This document shows positions 25,350 to 32,450 of a stretch of 64,000 nt of DNA, piece by piece (the first letter of the stretch is position 1; the number at the start of each line of letters is the position of its first letter). Origin of the DNA: Corynebacterium sp. p3-SID1241 (GTDB lineage Bacteria; Actinomycetota; Actinomycetes; Mycobacteriales; Mycobacteriaceae); contig JALXWS010000010.1 of the NCBI GenBank assembly GCA_025144025.1, positions 1-64,000 on the forward strand, given 5' to 3'. The translations under genes and the position numbers were made by a program. The notes beneath the pieces are model-generated. The model saw nothing but the letters and a program-made list of their open reading frames with translations, was not told where the DNA came from and ran no database searches.

Positions 25350-26089
25350 GCCTTGCACTGGTCATCTTCTTCGTTGTCGTAGCCGGTTCGACTCTTCAGC
25401 GGGTTTCTGGAATGGGGCTAGGCCTCATCGGTGGGCCTATCCTGATGCTGATTATGGGGCCTGTAGAAGGCATCTTGGTCATCAACGTCTTAGCTTGCGT
25501 AAATGCGATTTTGACCACCGTTTCCGTCCGCGAAAACGTCAACTGGAAGAAATTCGGGCTCATTGCCCCGGTCATGGTCATTGGTTCCTTGGCCGCAGCA
25601 TTGCTCATTAGGCGCATGGATACCGCAGGCCTCATGGTTGTAGTAGGCGCCGCGCTACTGGTCGCCCTTGCCGTAGTTACGTTCGGGAAGAAATTCGTTC
25701 CGGCAATGGCAGGAATAGGTCCTGCCATCTCCGCGGGCATTCTAGGCGGATTCACCAATACTTTGGCCGGAGTGGCAGGCCCAGTAATTACCGTCTATGC
25801 GCAGGCGGCGAAGTGGCCCCAACAGGTCTACGCCGCAACGTTGCAGCCCATCTTTGTGGTGGGTGGATTCTTTTCGGTGCTGACCAAGACGCTGACGGGG
25901 GCAGCGAATTTCGACGGGTTGCCTTGGGTGATGTGGCCCGCCGGCGTGTTAGGGATGTGTGTTGGTATTTGGGCAGGCACCCGCATTGCCGAGCGCGTGA
26001 CGCGAGAAAAGGCCCGCGTGCTATCCCTTAGCGTTGCTAGCCTTGGCGCGGCTAGTGCGCTGATTCGGGGTCTTTTGACGCTCTCGTAG
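25346..26089 (+). CDS. TauE/SafE family permease
   Basis: 247 aa with about eight hydrophobic helices in two repeats, the TauE/SafE (sulfite exporter) fold. GLGLIGGPILMLIMGPVEG and the second-half GGFTNTLAGVAGPVITVYAQ are the duplicated signature. Substrates of the family include sulfite, sulfoacetate and other organosulfonates; none can be assigned here. The GTG start overlaps the coaD stop by 4 nt, which implies translational coupling. Confidence 0.85.
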   Translation: MSLALVIFFVVVAGSTLQRVSGMGLGLIGGPILMLIMGPVEGILVINVLACVNAILTTVSVRENVNWKKFGLIAPVMVIGSLAAALLIRRMDTAGLMVVVGAALLVALAVVTFGKKFVPAMAGIGPAISAGILGGFTNTLAGVAGPVITVYAQAAKWPQQVYAATLQPIFVVGGFFSVLTKTLTGAANFDGLPWVMWPAGVLGMCVGIWAGTRIAERVTREKARVLSLSVASLGAASALIRGLLTLS

Positions 26090-26102
26090 ATCTGCGAGTC
26101 AG

Positions 26103-26118
26103 GCACTCAGCCGAGTGC
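26103..26118. terminator. Small hairpin between convergent genes
   Basis: GCACTC-AGCC-GAGTGC lies between the tauE-like stop and the ABC ATPase stop. It is short and has no clear T run, so termination is only plausible. Confidence 0.35.
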
Positions 26119-26126
26119 TGCGGGCG

Positions 26127-26891
26127 TTAAAGCAGCGAGGCCAAAAATTCTTTGGTGCGTGGCTGCTGCGGGTTATCCAATACCTCGGCTGGGCTGCCGG
26201 ATTCGATAACTACGCCGCCGTCCATGAAAAAGACCTTGTCGGCTACCTCTCGGGCAAATCCCATCTCGTGGGTAACTACGAGCATGGTCATGCCTTCGGC
26301 TGCGAGGTCCTTCATTACGCGCAGCACTTCGCCGACGAGTTCGGGGTCGAGGGCGGATGTGGGTTCGTCGAAAAGCATGAGCTTAGGGTTCATGGCCACC
26401 GCACGAGCAATAGCGACGCGCTGCTGCTGGCCGCCGGAAAGTTGCACCGGGTAGTTATTGGCTTTGGACGCCAAGCCGACATCCTCGAGCAACTCCATGG
26501 CGCGGGCTCGGGCAGTGTCTTCTGGAATCTTCTTCACCTGGACTGGGGCCTCGATGATGTTTTCAATCACCGTGCGGTGGGGGAAGAGGTTAAAAGACTG
26601 AAAGACCATGCCGATATCGGATCGCTGCTCGGCTGCTTCCTTCTCGCTGATTTCATATAGGGTGCCGTTTTTCTCACGGTAGCCAATAAGCTCGCCGTCT
26701 ACGTATAAGCGCCCTGCGGTAGCTTTATCCAAGTGATTCACGCAGCGCAGGAAGGTGGACTTGCCGGAGCCCGAAGGGCCCAATAGGCAAGCCACTTCGC
26801 CGGGCTGGACTTCGAGGTCAATGCCTTTAAGGACCTCGAGCTGTCCGAAGGACTTATGGACGTTCTGGGCGGAAATCATGGGAGTAGCCAT
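26127..26891 (-). CDS. Polar amino acid ABC transporter, ATP-binding protein
   Basis: 254 aa ATPase of the GlnQ/GluA type. Walker [10 protein letters not shown], signature LSGGQQQR, Walker [12 protein letters not shown] and the H-loop VVTHEMG are intact. A longer insertion ([20 protein letters not shown]) between the two core parts is typical of one amino acid subfamily. ATG 26891 shares its A with the last base of the permease stop (TAATG), so translation is coupled. Confidence 0.93.
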   Translation of the reverse strand: MATPMISAQNVHKSFGQLEVLKGIDLEVQPGEVACLLGPSGSGKSTFLRCVNHLDKATAGRLYVDGELIGYREKNGTLYEISEKEAAEQRSDIGMVFQSFNLFPHRTVIENIIEAPVQVKKIPEDTARARAMELLEDVGLASKANNYPVQLSGGQQQRVAIARAVAMNPKLMLFDEPTSALDPELVGEVLRVMKDLAAEGMTMLVVTHEMGFAREVADKVFFMDGGVVIESGSPAEVLDNPQQPRTKEFLASLL

Positions 26892-27844
26892 TAGTTTTTT
26901 GCCTCCGGAATAACGGATACGTTGCGGGGGATAGTGCCTTCGGCGTCTGCTAGCGCAGCAAGTTGGCGGCCGGTGAGCTCGCGGGTGGCGCCGCGCTCAA
27001 ACCGGCGCTCCAAGAAGTATTGGCCCACCATCAGTAGGGAAGTAACCACGAGGTACCAAGATGCGGCAACCAATAGCAGCGGGATCGGCTGGAAAAGAGC
27101 GGCCGAAATATCCGTGGTGCGGCCGAAGATTTCCTGAGTATAAGGAATGGCAACAACAAGGGAAGAAGTTTTCAGCAAAGAAATGAACTCATTGCCGGTC
27201 GGCGGGATGATAATGCGCATAGCCTGCGGAAGTACCGTGCGGCGCATGGTCATCCACCACGACATGCCGAGGGCCTTGGAAGCCTCCTTTTGACCTTCCG
27301 GCACCGAGGTGATGCCGGAGCGCACGATTTCGGCCATATATGCTGCCTCATTGAGACCTAGACCCATCACGGCAAGGAAGAAGGCGTTGGTGAGGATGGT
27401 CTGCAGGGACACCTCAGTAAAGCCCAAATTAATGGACTGATAAATGGCCGAGAGCAGGCCCCAGAACACCAGTTGGACATAGATAGGGGTGCCTCGAAAG
27501 ACCCAAAGGAAAATCCAGGATACGGTTCGTAGGACCGGATTGGGAGACATGCGCATGACCGCGAGTACGGCACCGCCCACAACGCCGATGATCATCGACA
27601 AGATGGTGATGGCGATGGTGTGCAGGGAAGCAATAGCAATGCGCTTATCAAAGAGGTACTGGAAGTAGGTTCCCCAGCCGAAAGCCTCATTGCGTGCAGA
27701 GGCGATGATAAACCACGCACTCAGCACAATGAGCACGCCAGCGAAGACCCAGCGCCACGGGTGGCGTAGTGGGCGCGCTTCAATCTTGGCGGGTTTATCT
27801 TTGGGCGTGGCCGTAGCAGGCGTTGCCGCATTCTCGTTAACCAT
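26891..27844 (-). CDS. Polar amino acid ABC transporter, permease
   Basis: 317 aa HisM/GlnP-type permease. It has five or so helices and the EAA-loop region [29 protein letters not shown], here with [12 protein letters not shown] 27844 (MVNENAATP) has GAAAGG 7 nt upstream, inside the end of the preceding lipoprotein gene, so the two overlap by 8 nt. The tail [14 protein letters not shown] is cytoplasmic. Confidence 0.92.
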   Translation of the reverse strand: MVNENAATPATATPKDKPAKIEARPLRHPWRWVFAGVLIVLSAWFIIASARNEAFGWGTYFQYLFDKRIAIASLHTIAITILSMIIGVVGGAVLAVMRMSPNPVLRTVSWIFLWVFRGTPIYVQLVFWGLLSAIYQSINLGFTEVSLQTILTNAFFLAVMGLGLNEAAYMAEIVRSGITSVPEGQKEASKALGMSWWMTMRRTVLPQAMRIIIPPTGNEFISLLKTSSLVVAIPYTQEIFGRTTDISAALFQPIPLLLVAASWYLVVTSLLMVGQYFLERRFERGATRELTGRQLAALADAEGTIPRNVSVIPEAKN

Positions 27845-28724
27845 TGATCGGCCTTTCATTAATCATTGCCTGGTCTATTAATCCATCCTCGATGCCCCAG
27901 CGGGACAAAATCTCTGCGTACTCGCCGGTTTCGATGAGATGTTGGAGCGCTGCTGCCGAAGCCTTGCCCAAATCCGAATCTTTGGGAACGGCAAAGCCAT
28001 AAGGTGAGGCCTGGAACATATCGCCTGCCTGCTGCATCTTTCCTTCGGAGCGATTGACCGCCCACGCCGTCACTGGGGAATCCGCAGACAGGGCATCCGC
28101 ACGCCCCATCAAGACGGCTAGCGCGGCATTATCGCCGGTGTCATAGGACAAAACGGTGAGATCGCCACTGCAGGCTTCCTGCTTGGGCCGAACATCATCG
28201 GTTTCAGAGACCGTGGTGCGCTGCACCGCAACCGTCAAGCCGCAGGGGTTATCCGGGTCGACTTTCCTAGGCCCATCCACCCGCTCGGCCCATTGGATAC
28301 CAGCGTAGAGGTGATCCACAAAGTCGAATTCATTGCGGCGGTCAGGGTTATCTGTAAAGCCAGACACACCCATGTCAATCTGACCCGACTGCACGGCGGG
28401 CAGAATCATGGAAAAGTCCTGTTCCATCGGCTGGAAATCGAGGCCTAAGACGCCGGCTACCGCCCGAGCCAGATCCAGCTCCACGCCCTGGAGCGCGCCG
28501 TGAGAATCCTTCAACTGGAATGGTGCGTACGGCGGGTTGGTACCGGCGGTGAGGACACCATCATTGTCTTGGTACATGGCGGCAATTTCCGGCACCATAG
28601 CGGAATGGGGTTCTTCCCAGCCGTCCGGGGTGGAATCTTCCTCGTTGGTAACGCAGGCGCTCAGGGAGAGTGTAGGGATGAGAACCGCAGCGGCAATTGA
28701 GCGGCGAGAAAACGTGCGCGGCAT
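27837..28724 (-). CDS. Polar amino acid ABC transporter, substrate-binding lipoprotein
   Basis: 295 aa. The lipobox LSLSAC follows a short basic, hydrophobic signal (MPRTFSRRSIAAAVLIPTL). The periplasmic-binding fold has GTNPPYAPFQ, GVELDLARAVAGVLG and SGQIDMGVSGFTDNPDR, as in family-3 solute-binding proteins for Glu, Gln or other polar amino acids. The ligand cannot be named from sequence. ATG 28724 overlaps the stop codon of the DUF368 gene (TAATG). Confidence 0.92.
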   Translation of the reverse strand: MPRTFSRRSIAAAVLIPTLSLSACVTNEEDSTPDGWEEPHSAMVPEIAAMYQDNDGVLTAGTNPPYAPFQLKDSHGALQGVELDLARAVAGVLGLDFQPMEQDFSMILPAVQSGQIDMGVSGFTDNPDRRNEFDFVDHLYAGIQWAERVDGPRKVDPDNPCGLTVAVQRTTVSETDDVRPKQEACSGDLTVLSYDTGDNAALAVLMGRADALSADSPVTAWAVNRSEGKMQQAGDMFQASPYGFAVPKDSDLGKASAAALQHLIETGEYAEILSRWGIEDGLIDQAMINERPING

Positions 28725-29560
28725 TAGTTCTGCGCCGTCCTTTCCGCAATGGACTGAGCCTTTTTCATATCTACAAAAATGAAGGCAGAAACGATGAGGG
28801 CGCCGAGGATAAACATGCCCACGATAACCCCACTGGAGGCATCTTGGTCCGCTCCCCAAGGCCACAGGGCGCGCAGTGAACCAAGCATGAAACCGGCCAT
28901 AGCCATAAGCGTGGGAGCGCGGTGATTATTTAGAAGGAAATTCAATACCTTGATGAATGCTGCTAGACCGCACAGGGCACCTGCAGCAAAAACCGCAATA
29001 GTGCCCATTTCACGGTCCGAGACCGCGCCGATGATGGGCTGGTAAAGGCCCATGGTAAGCAGAATGAGCGAACCGGAAATTCCCGGCAGAATGAGCGCGC
29101 AGACGGCTATGGCGGCGGCGAAGAAAACCACGATGAGGTTGGGGTCCCCGTGCGGCTCGGAGGTAAAGCCAGTAATAAAGAAGATCACAAGCGTGGCGAC
29201 CACAAATGCGATTATGGAGGATGGGCGGAGGCGCTCGGCTTTGGTCAGCATGGAAAGCGGCACAAAAATAGATACTGCGACCATGCCTAAAAATAGTGCG
29301 CCAGATGCGGACACGTGATTGTCCACAAAATTGGACAACACCGTAGACATTCCGAATACGGCGACAAACATGCCGATGGCTACGGAAAGAAGGAAGGCCC
29401 ACTCGACCTTTTTGAAGCGGCCGGAGATCAAATCATTGGCGTTGTGTACTGCGCGTTCATAGATGCCGACAATGAGCGCCACGGTGCCGCCGGAGATGCC
29501 AGGCACCAGCTCGGCCATGCCGATGAGGGCGCCGCGGATTGCGTTCAAAATGTACTGCAT
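28724..29560 (-). CDS. DUF368 polyprenyl-phosphate translocase family
   Basis: 278 aa with about eight helices. The duplicated signatures GMAELVPGISGGTVALIVGIYE and, in the second half, CALILPGISGSLILLTMGLYQ are the DUF368 hallmark. DUF368 proteins were recently shown, with DedA proteins, to return undecaprenyl phosphate across the membrane in other bacteria; in corynebacteria the carrier would be decaprenyl phosphate. It is first in a four-gene operon with an amino acid ABC importer, linked by TAATG overlaps throughout. TAGATT lies 8 nt before the ATG. Confidence 0.88.
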   Translation of the reverse strand: MQYILNAIRGALIGMAELVPGISGGTVALIVGIYERAVHNANDLISGRFKKVEWAFLLSVAIGMFVAVFGMSTVLSNFVDNHVSASGALFLGMVAVSIFVPLSMLTKAERLRPSSIIAFVVATLVIFFITGFTSEPHGDPNLIVVFFAAAIAVCALILPGISGSLILLTMGLYQPIIGAVSDREMGTIAVFAAGALCGLAAFIKVLNFLLNNHRAPTLMAMAGFMLGSLRALWPWGADQDASSGVIVGMFILGALIVSAFIFVDMKKAQSIAERTAQN

Positions 29561-29802
29561 AAATTAAAAATCTACCTAGGAGATGGCTGGGACGGAGAGC
29601 GACTGGCCTAGCGGGGTCGGAGAAATCTGGTGCTTGGTCTAGGCGCTGGGTTCCGCTGTAAAAAGTGGTGCATATCTTTCATCGCCAGGCGGCTGGTTAC
29701 TGCCCGCAGAAAGGGAGAGGTCTCTACCCAACTGTAGAGGTAATGCTGGATTGAAGTTCATTCTGTCAGTTTAATCTACCCTATTGCAACTATGCAGTTT
29801 GG

Positions 29803-29842
29803 GGCAGGATATACGGCGCCTTCTTAGGCGTACAGTCCTGCC
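29803..29842. promoter_or_regulatory. Nested inverted repeat (hairpin 1) upstream of phosphoesterase
   Basis: GGCAGGA pairs with TCCTGCC, and inside it CGCCT pairs with AGGCG around TCTT. No T run follows, so it is not an ordinary terminator. Confidence 0.55.
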
Positions 29843-29845
29843 AGC

Positions 29846-29862
29846 GGAAACGATAAGTTTCC
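29846..29862. promoter_or_regulatory. Hairpin 2 GGAAAC-GATAA-GTTTCC
   Basis: Perfect 6-bp stem and 5-nt loop, followed by CTTTATT. It could act as a weak terminator or operator together with the repeats on either side. Confidence 0.45.
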
Positions 29863-29874
29863 CTTTATTCAGTG

Positions 29875-29888
29875 TCTCGTTTACGAGA
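29875..29888. promoter_or_regulatory. 14-bp dyad TCTCGT-TT-ACGAGA
   Basis: Perfect inverted repeat about 100 bp before the phosphoesterase start. It is a plausible transcription-factor site; the factor is unknown. Confidence 0.45.
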
Positions 29889-29983
29889 ATGTCAACTATT
29901 AGAAAGCTTGACTGCCTAGGATCTCGGGCGTATTCCCGTCTTTCTCCTATATCCATATGTACTTCAAGAAAGAAGGACTCTCT

Positions 29984-32167
29984 ATGTTGAATCGATTAGT
30001 CCTGCCTGCAGTCACCGCAACTGCAGTGGTGGGAAACCTCATCTTTGTTCCCGCAGCGAGCGCAGCGGAGGGGGCGCCCGAAGGGGCTTCGCCAAGCGAA
30101 GGCTCCCGTTTTAGCATCGGCGTTTTGCCGGATACCCAGTTCTATTCTCGCTATTCCACCCCGGAGACCGGAAATCTTGCCCAGGCACGCTATGGCAGTG
30201 AACCCTACTTGGCCCAAACCCAATGGTTGGTGGACCACCAAGACGAGCTGAACATGGACTTCGTGACCCACTTAGGCGATGTCGTGGACCAGTGGAATGT
30301 GGAGGGCGAATGGCAGGTGGCCGATAAGGCCATGCAGGTCCTCGATGATTCGGACCTGAACTACTCCATCCTGCCCGGCAATCACGACATGGACGTGGAG
30401 GGTGCGTCGGCTCACCCTTATGACAAGTGGTTTAGTGCCGATCGTGCCAAGGCCGCTAATCCGGAGACTTTCCAGGAACGCTACACGGCCATCAACAATG
30501 ACTCCGAGGCTCATATCTTTGAAGCCGAGGGCCAGAAATACCTCAACTTGGCCTTGGGGTGGCGCGCCGATGAGAAGGTTATTGCGTGGGCGCAAGGCAT
30601 CATCGATAAGCACCCCGATCTACCCGTCATCGTCACCACGCACGAAGCCCTCAATATCGATGGCGAGGGAAACGTCTTCTATTCTGACGACTACGGCAAG
30701 GGTTTGTGGGATAAGTTCATCAAGGGCAACGACCAGATCTTCTTGGTGATGGGTGGCCATCACCACGGCGCGGGCTATCGCGTGGATAAGAATGATGCCG
30801 GGCACGACGTCGTTTCCATCTTGCAGGACTATCAGATGGCCTACCAGGGCGGCAACGGACTGCTGGGCGTGCTTGAATTTGATCTTTCCGGCAAGCAATT
30901 GGAGATGACCGCGCTCTCTCCGTGGGTCGCACAAAAGCCGCATGAGGAGCTGACGCAGTTTGACAAGCTCACCCTGGATGATAAGGGCGATAGCTACGCC
31001 ATTCCGTTCGACTTTGAGCAGCGCTTTTCCTCTTTCGCGCCTGATTTCACAGTGGGTGAGGGCCACCAGCCGGACCTAGCGCAGCGTGCCCGTGACATCG
31101 CCGCTGAAGGCTTTAGGCCCTATACCATTGCGGAGGACGAGCTTCCCAAAGGCGCGGAGGATTTTGCCAAGAATGACCACACGGTATTCCACTGGCGCCC
31201 GGGCCAGGCCCGAGACAAGGACGGCCATGCGCTTGCCGACGGCGCCCCTGCCGGCCGAGGCACCACCATCCCCGATATTGCCAGCGATTCCGGCAGCGAC
31301 CTGCATCGCTCTGGCGCCATGCTAGGCGATCGAGTGACCTATAGCTCTGACCGCCACCCGCTGTCCTCTGATTCCGGCTCACTCTTCTGGTCCGACCCAG
31401 CGGGCAAGGTAGGCAATGCCGAGTTCCGCACCGACAAGGACGCGACGGCCAATAGTGTGGATACCACCAAGGGGTACACCTTCGAATCCTTCGTCAAGAT
31501 TCCTAAAGACTTCAATGGCGCACAACATGGCTGGGGAAGTGCGCTGAGCCGCGACTCTGCCATTAATAAGTTGGTCGACGGCTCTGATGACACGGACCCC
31601 ACCGTCATGTTTGGTATCTCCAACCTCCGCGAGCTGCGCTGGTGGGCGGAGCCGAAGCAGGGAAGCGGTTCTACCGTATGGTCCCACGAGGTGCCCAAGG
31701 ACGAGTGGATGCACATCGCCGTGGTTAACGATCCGCAGCGCGATAGCGTGGAGATGTTCATCAACGGCGCGCCTATCTTGCGCAATGCGGTAGGCGCCGA
31801 AGGCCTTCTCCCGCGTGACCTGCAGTGGGTTATGGGCGGCGGCTTTGATAACCAGCGCCCGCAGGACCCGTGGTATGGCTGGATCGGCGAGACCCGCCTG
31901 ACCCAGGGCGTCCTGGGCAAGAAAGAATGGCTTACCGCCCGTGCGCACGATTCCGGCAAGCCGGCCGATACCACGCAGCCTGCCACGGGTAGCTCCGCGT
32001 TGAGCTCCAGTACGAGCTCAACGCCCGCTATATTGGGAGCAATCCTCGGCATCGCAGGCGTGGCCGGACTCATGGGTCTAGCACTACCGCAGCTGAAGGC
32101 TTCCATCCCGCAGATCAACGCAGCGCTGCGCAAGTACCACCTACCTACGCTGCCTGAGCTGGACTAA
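29984..32167 (+). CDS. Secreted calcineurin-like metallophosphoesterase with LamG-type domain
   Basis: 727 aa. ATG 29984 follows AGAAGGA; the signal peptide ends near AASA/AEGA. The metallophosphoesterase core has VLPDTQFY, HLGDVVDQW, LPGNHDMD, TTHE and GGHHHG, covering the two-metal ligand set. Residues of about 430-660 form a concanavalin/LamG-like domain (YTFESFVKIP, WMHIAVVND, MFINGAP). The C-terminus has a Ser/Thr-rich linker, a helix (AILGAILGIAGVAGLMGLAL) and a short tail, with no LPXTG motif. Family members degrade phosphodiesters or release phosphate outside the cell; the substrate is unknown. Confidence 0.88.
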   Translation: MLNRLVLPAVTATAVVGNLIFVPAASAAEGAPEGASPSEGSRFSIGVLPDTQFYSRYSTPETGNLAQARYGSEPYLAQTQWLVDHQDELNMDFVTHLGDVVDQWNVEGEWQVADKAMQVLDDSDLNYSILPGNHDMDVEGASAHPYDKWFSADRAKAANPETFQERYTAINNDSEAHIFEAEGQKYLNLALGWRADEKVIAWAQGIIDKHPDLPVIVTTHEALNIDGEGNVFYSDDYGKGLWDKFIKGNDQIFLVMGGHHHGAGYRVDKNDAGHDVVSILQDYQMAYQGGNGLLGVLEFDLSGKQLEMTALSPWVAQKPHEELTQFDKLTLDDKGDSYAIPFDFEQRFSSFAPDFTVGEGHQPDLAQRARDIAAEGFRPYTIAEDELPKGAEDFAKNDHTVFHWRPGQARDKDGHALADGAPAGRGTTIPDIASDSGSDLHRSGAMLGDRVTYSSDRHPLSSDSGSLFWSDPAGKVGNAEFRTDKDATANSVDTTKGYTFESFVKIPKDFNGAQHGWGSALSRDSAINKLVDGSDDTDPTVMFGISNLRELRWWAEPKQGSGSTVWSHEVPKDEWMHIAVVNDPQRDSVEMFINGAPILRNAVGAEGLLPRDLQWVMGGGFDNQRPQDPWYGWIGETRLTQGVLGKKEWLTARAHDSGKPADTTQPATGSSALSSSTSSTPAILGAILGIAGVAGLMGLALPQLKASIPQINAALRKYHLPTLPELD

Positions 32168-32170
32168 AGC

Positions 32171-32211
32171 AAAGACCTCGGTTCCACCTGCATGGTGGCA
32201 CCGAGGTCTTT
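32171..32211. terminator. Terminator between phosphoesterase and tRNA
   Basis: AAAGACCTCGGT..CCACC pairs with GGTGG..ACCGAGGTCTTT. The flanking A and T runs would let it work in both directions, ending the plus-strand gene and the minus-strand tRNA. Confidence 0.9.
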
Positions 32212-32219
32212 CTGAAAAG

Positions 32220-32293
32220 TGCCCCTGGTGAGACTCGAACTCACACTGGACGGGTTTTGAATCCGTTGCCTCTGCCAATTGGGCTACAGGGGC
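32220..32293 (-). tRNA. tRNA with CAA anticodon (Leu) and class I shape
   Basis: 74 nt on the minus strand. Acceptor GCCCCTG/CAGGGGC is perfect, discriminator A, T-stem GTGAG/CTCAC with TTCGAGT loop. The anticodon arm ACGGA-TTCAAAA-CCCGT gives anticodon CAA, which reads the Leu codon UUG. The variable region is only 5 nt, whereas bacterial tRNA-Leu has a long variable arm. There is also an A-C mismatch at the base of the anticodon loop and a D-arm with only three clear pairs. No CCA is encoded. Leu is assigned from the anticodon only. Confidence 0.8.
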
Positions 32294-32437
32294 GCAGTGT
32301 AAAGGCTGGCTGCCTTTGACTGTGAAAATAGTAGCGCAGAGCATCGACGAATTCCTAATTGGGTCAGGGGTAGTGGGGGAATGCCCACGTCATCCACATA
32401 ATCTGCACCGGGGTGTTCGGATGTCGGCGTGCTTCTC

Positions 32438-32443
32438 TAGGAT
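32438..32443 (+). promoter_or_regulatory. -10 of polA (leaderless)
   Basis: TAGGAT ends 7 nt before GTG 32451. The ATG at 32442 would overlap this hexamer and is therefore less likely to be the start. Confidence 0.55.
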
Positions 32444-32450
32444 GGGGCAG

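Larger units (their letters stand above)
29561..29983. other. Intergenic region with three hairpins or dyads
   Basis: No gene is visible between the divergent DUF368 and phosphoesterase starts. It holds three separate inverted repeats (29803-29842, 29846-29862, 29875-29888), then a ribosome site and ATG 29984. Promoters for both directions must lie here; TAGGAT near 29917-29922 is a candidate -10 for the plus-strand gene. Confidence 0.55.

Noticed and set aside
28537..29318. Plus-strand frames within the DUF368 and binding-protein genes
   Set aside because: Shadows of the minus-strand operon; low-complexity translations.
32316..32450. Longer start for polA
   Set aside because: The extra 45 residues are not family-like and the region holds the promoter; the -10/GTG 32451 spacing fits.
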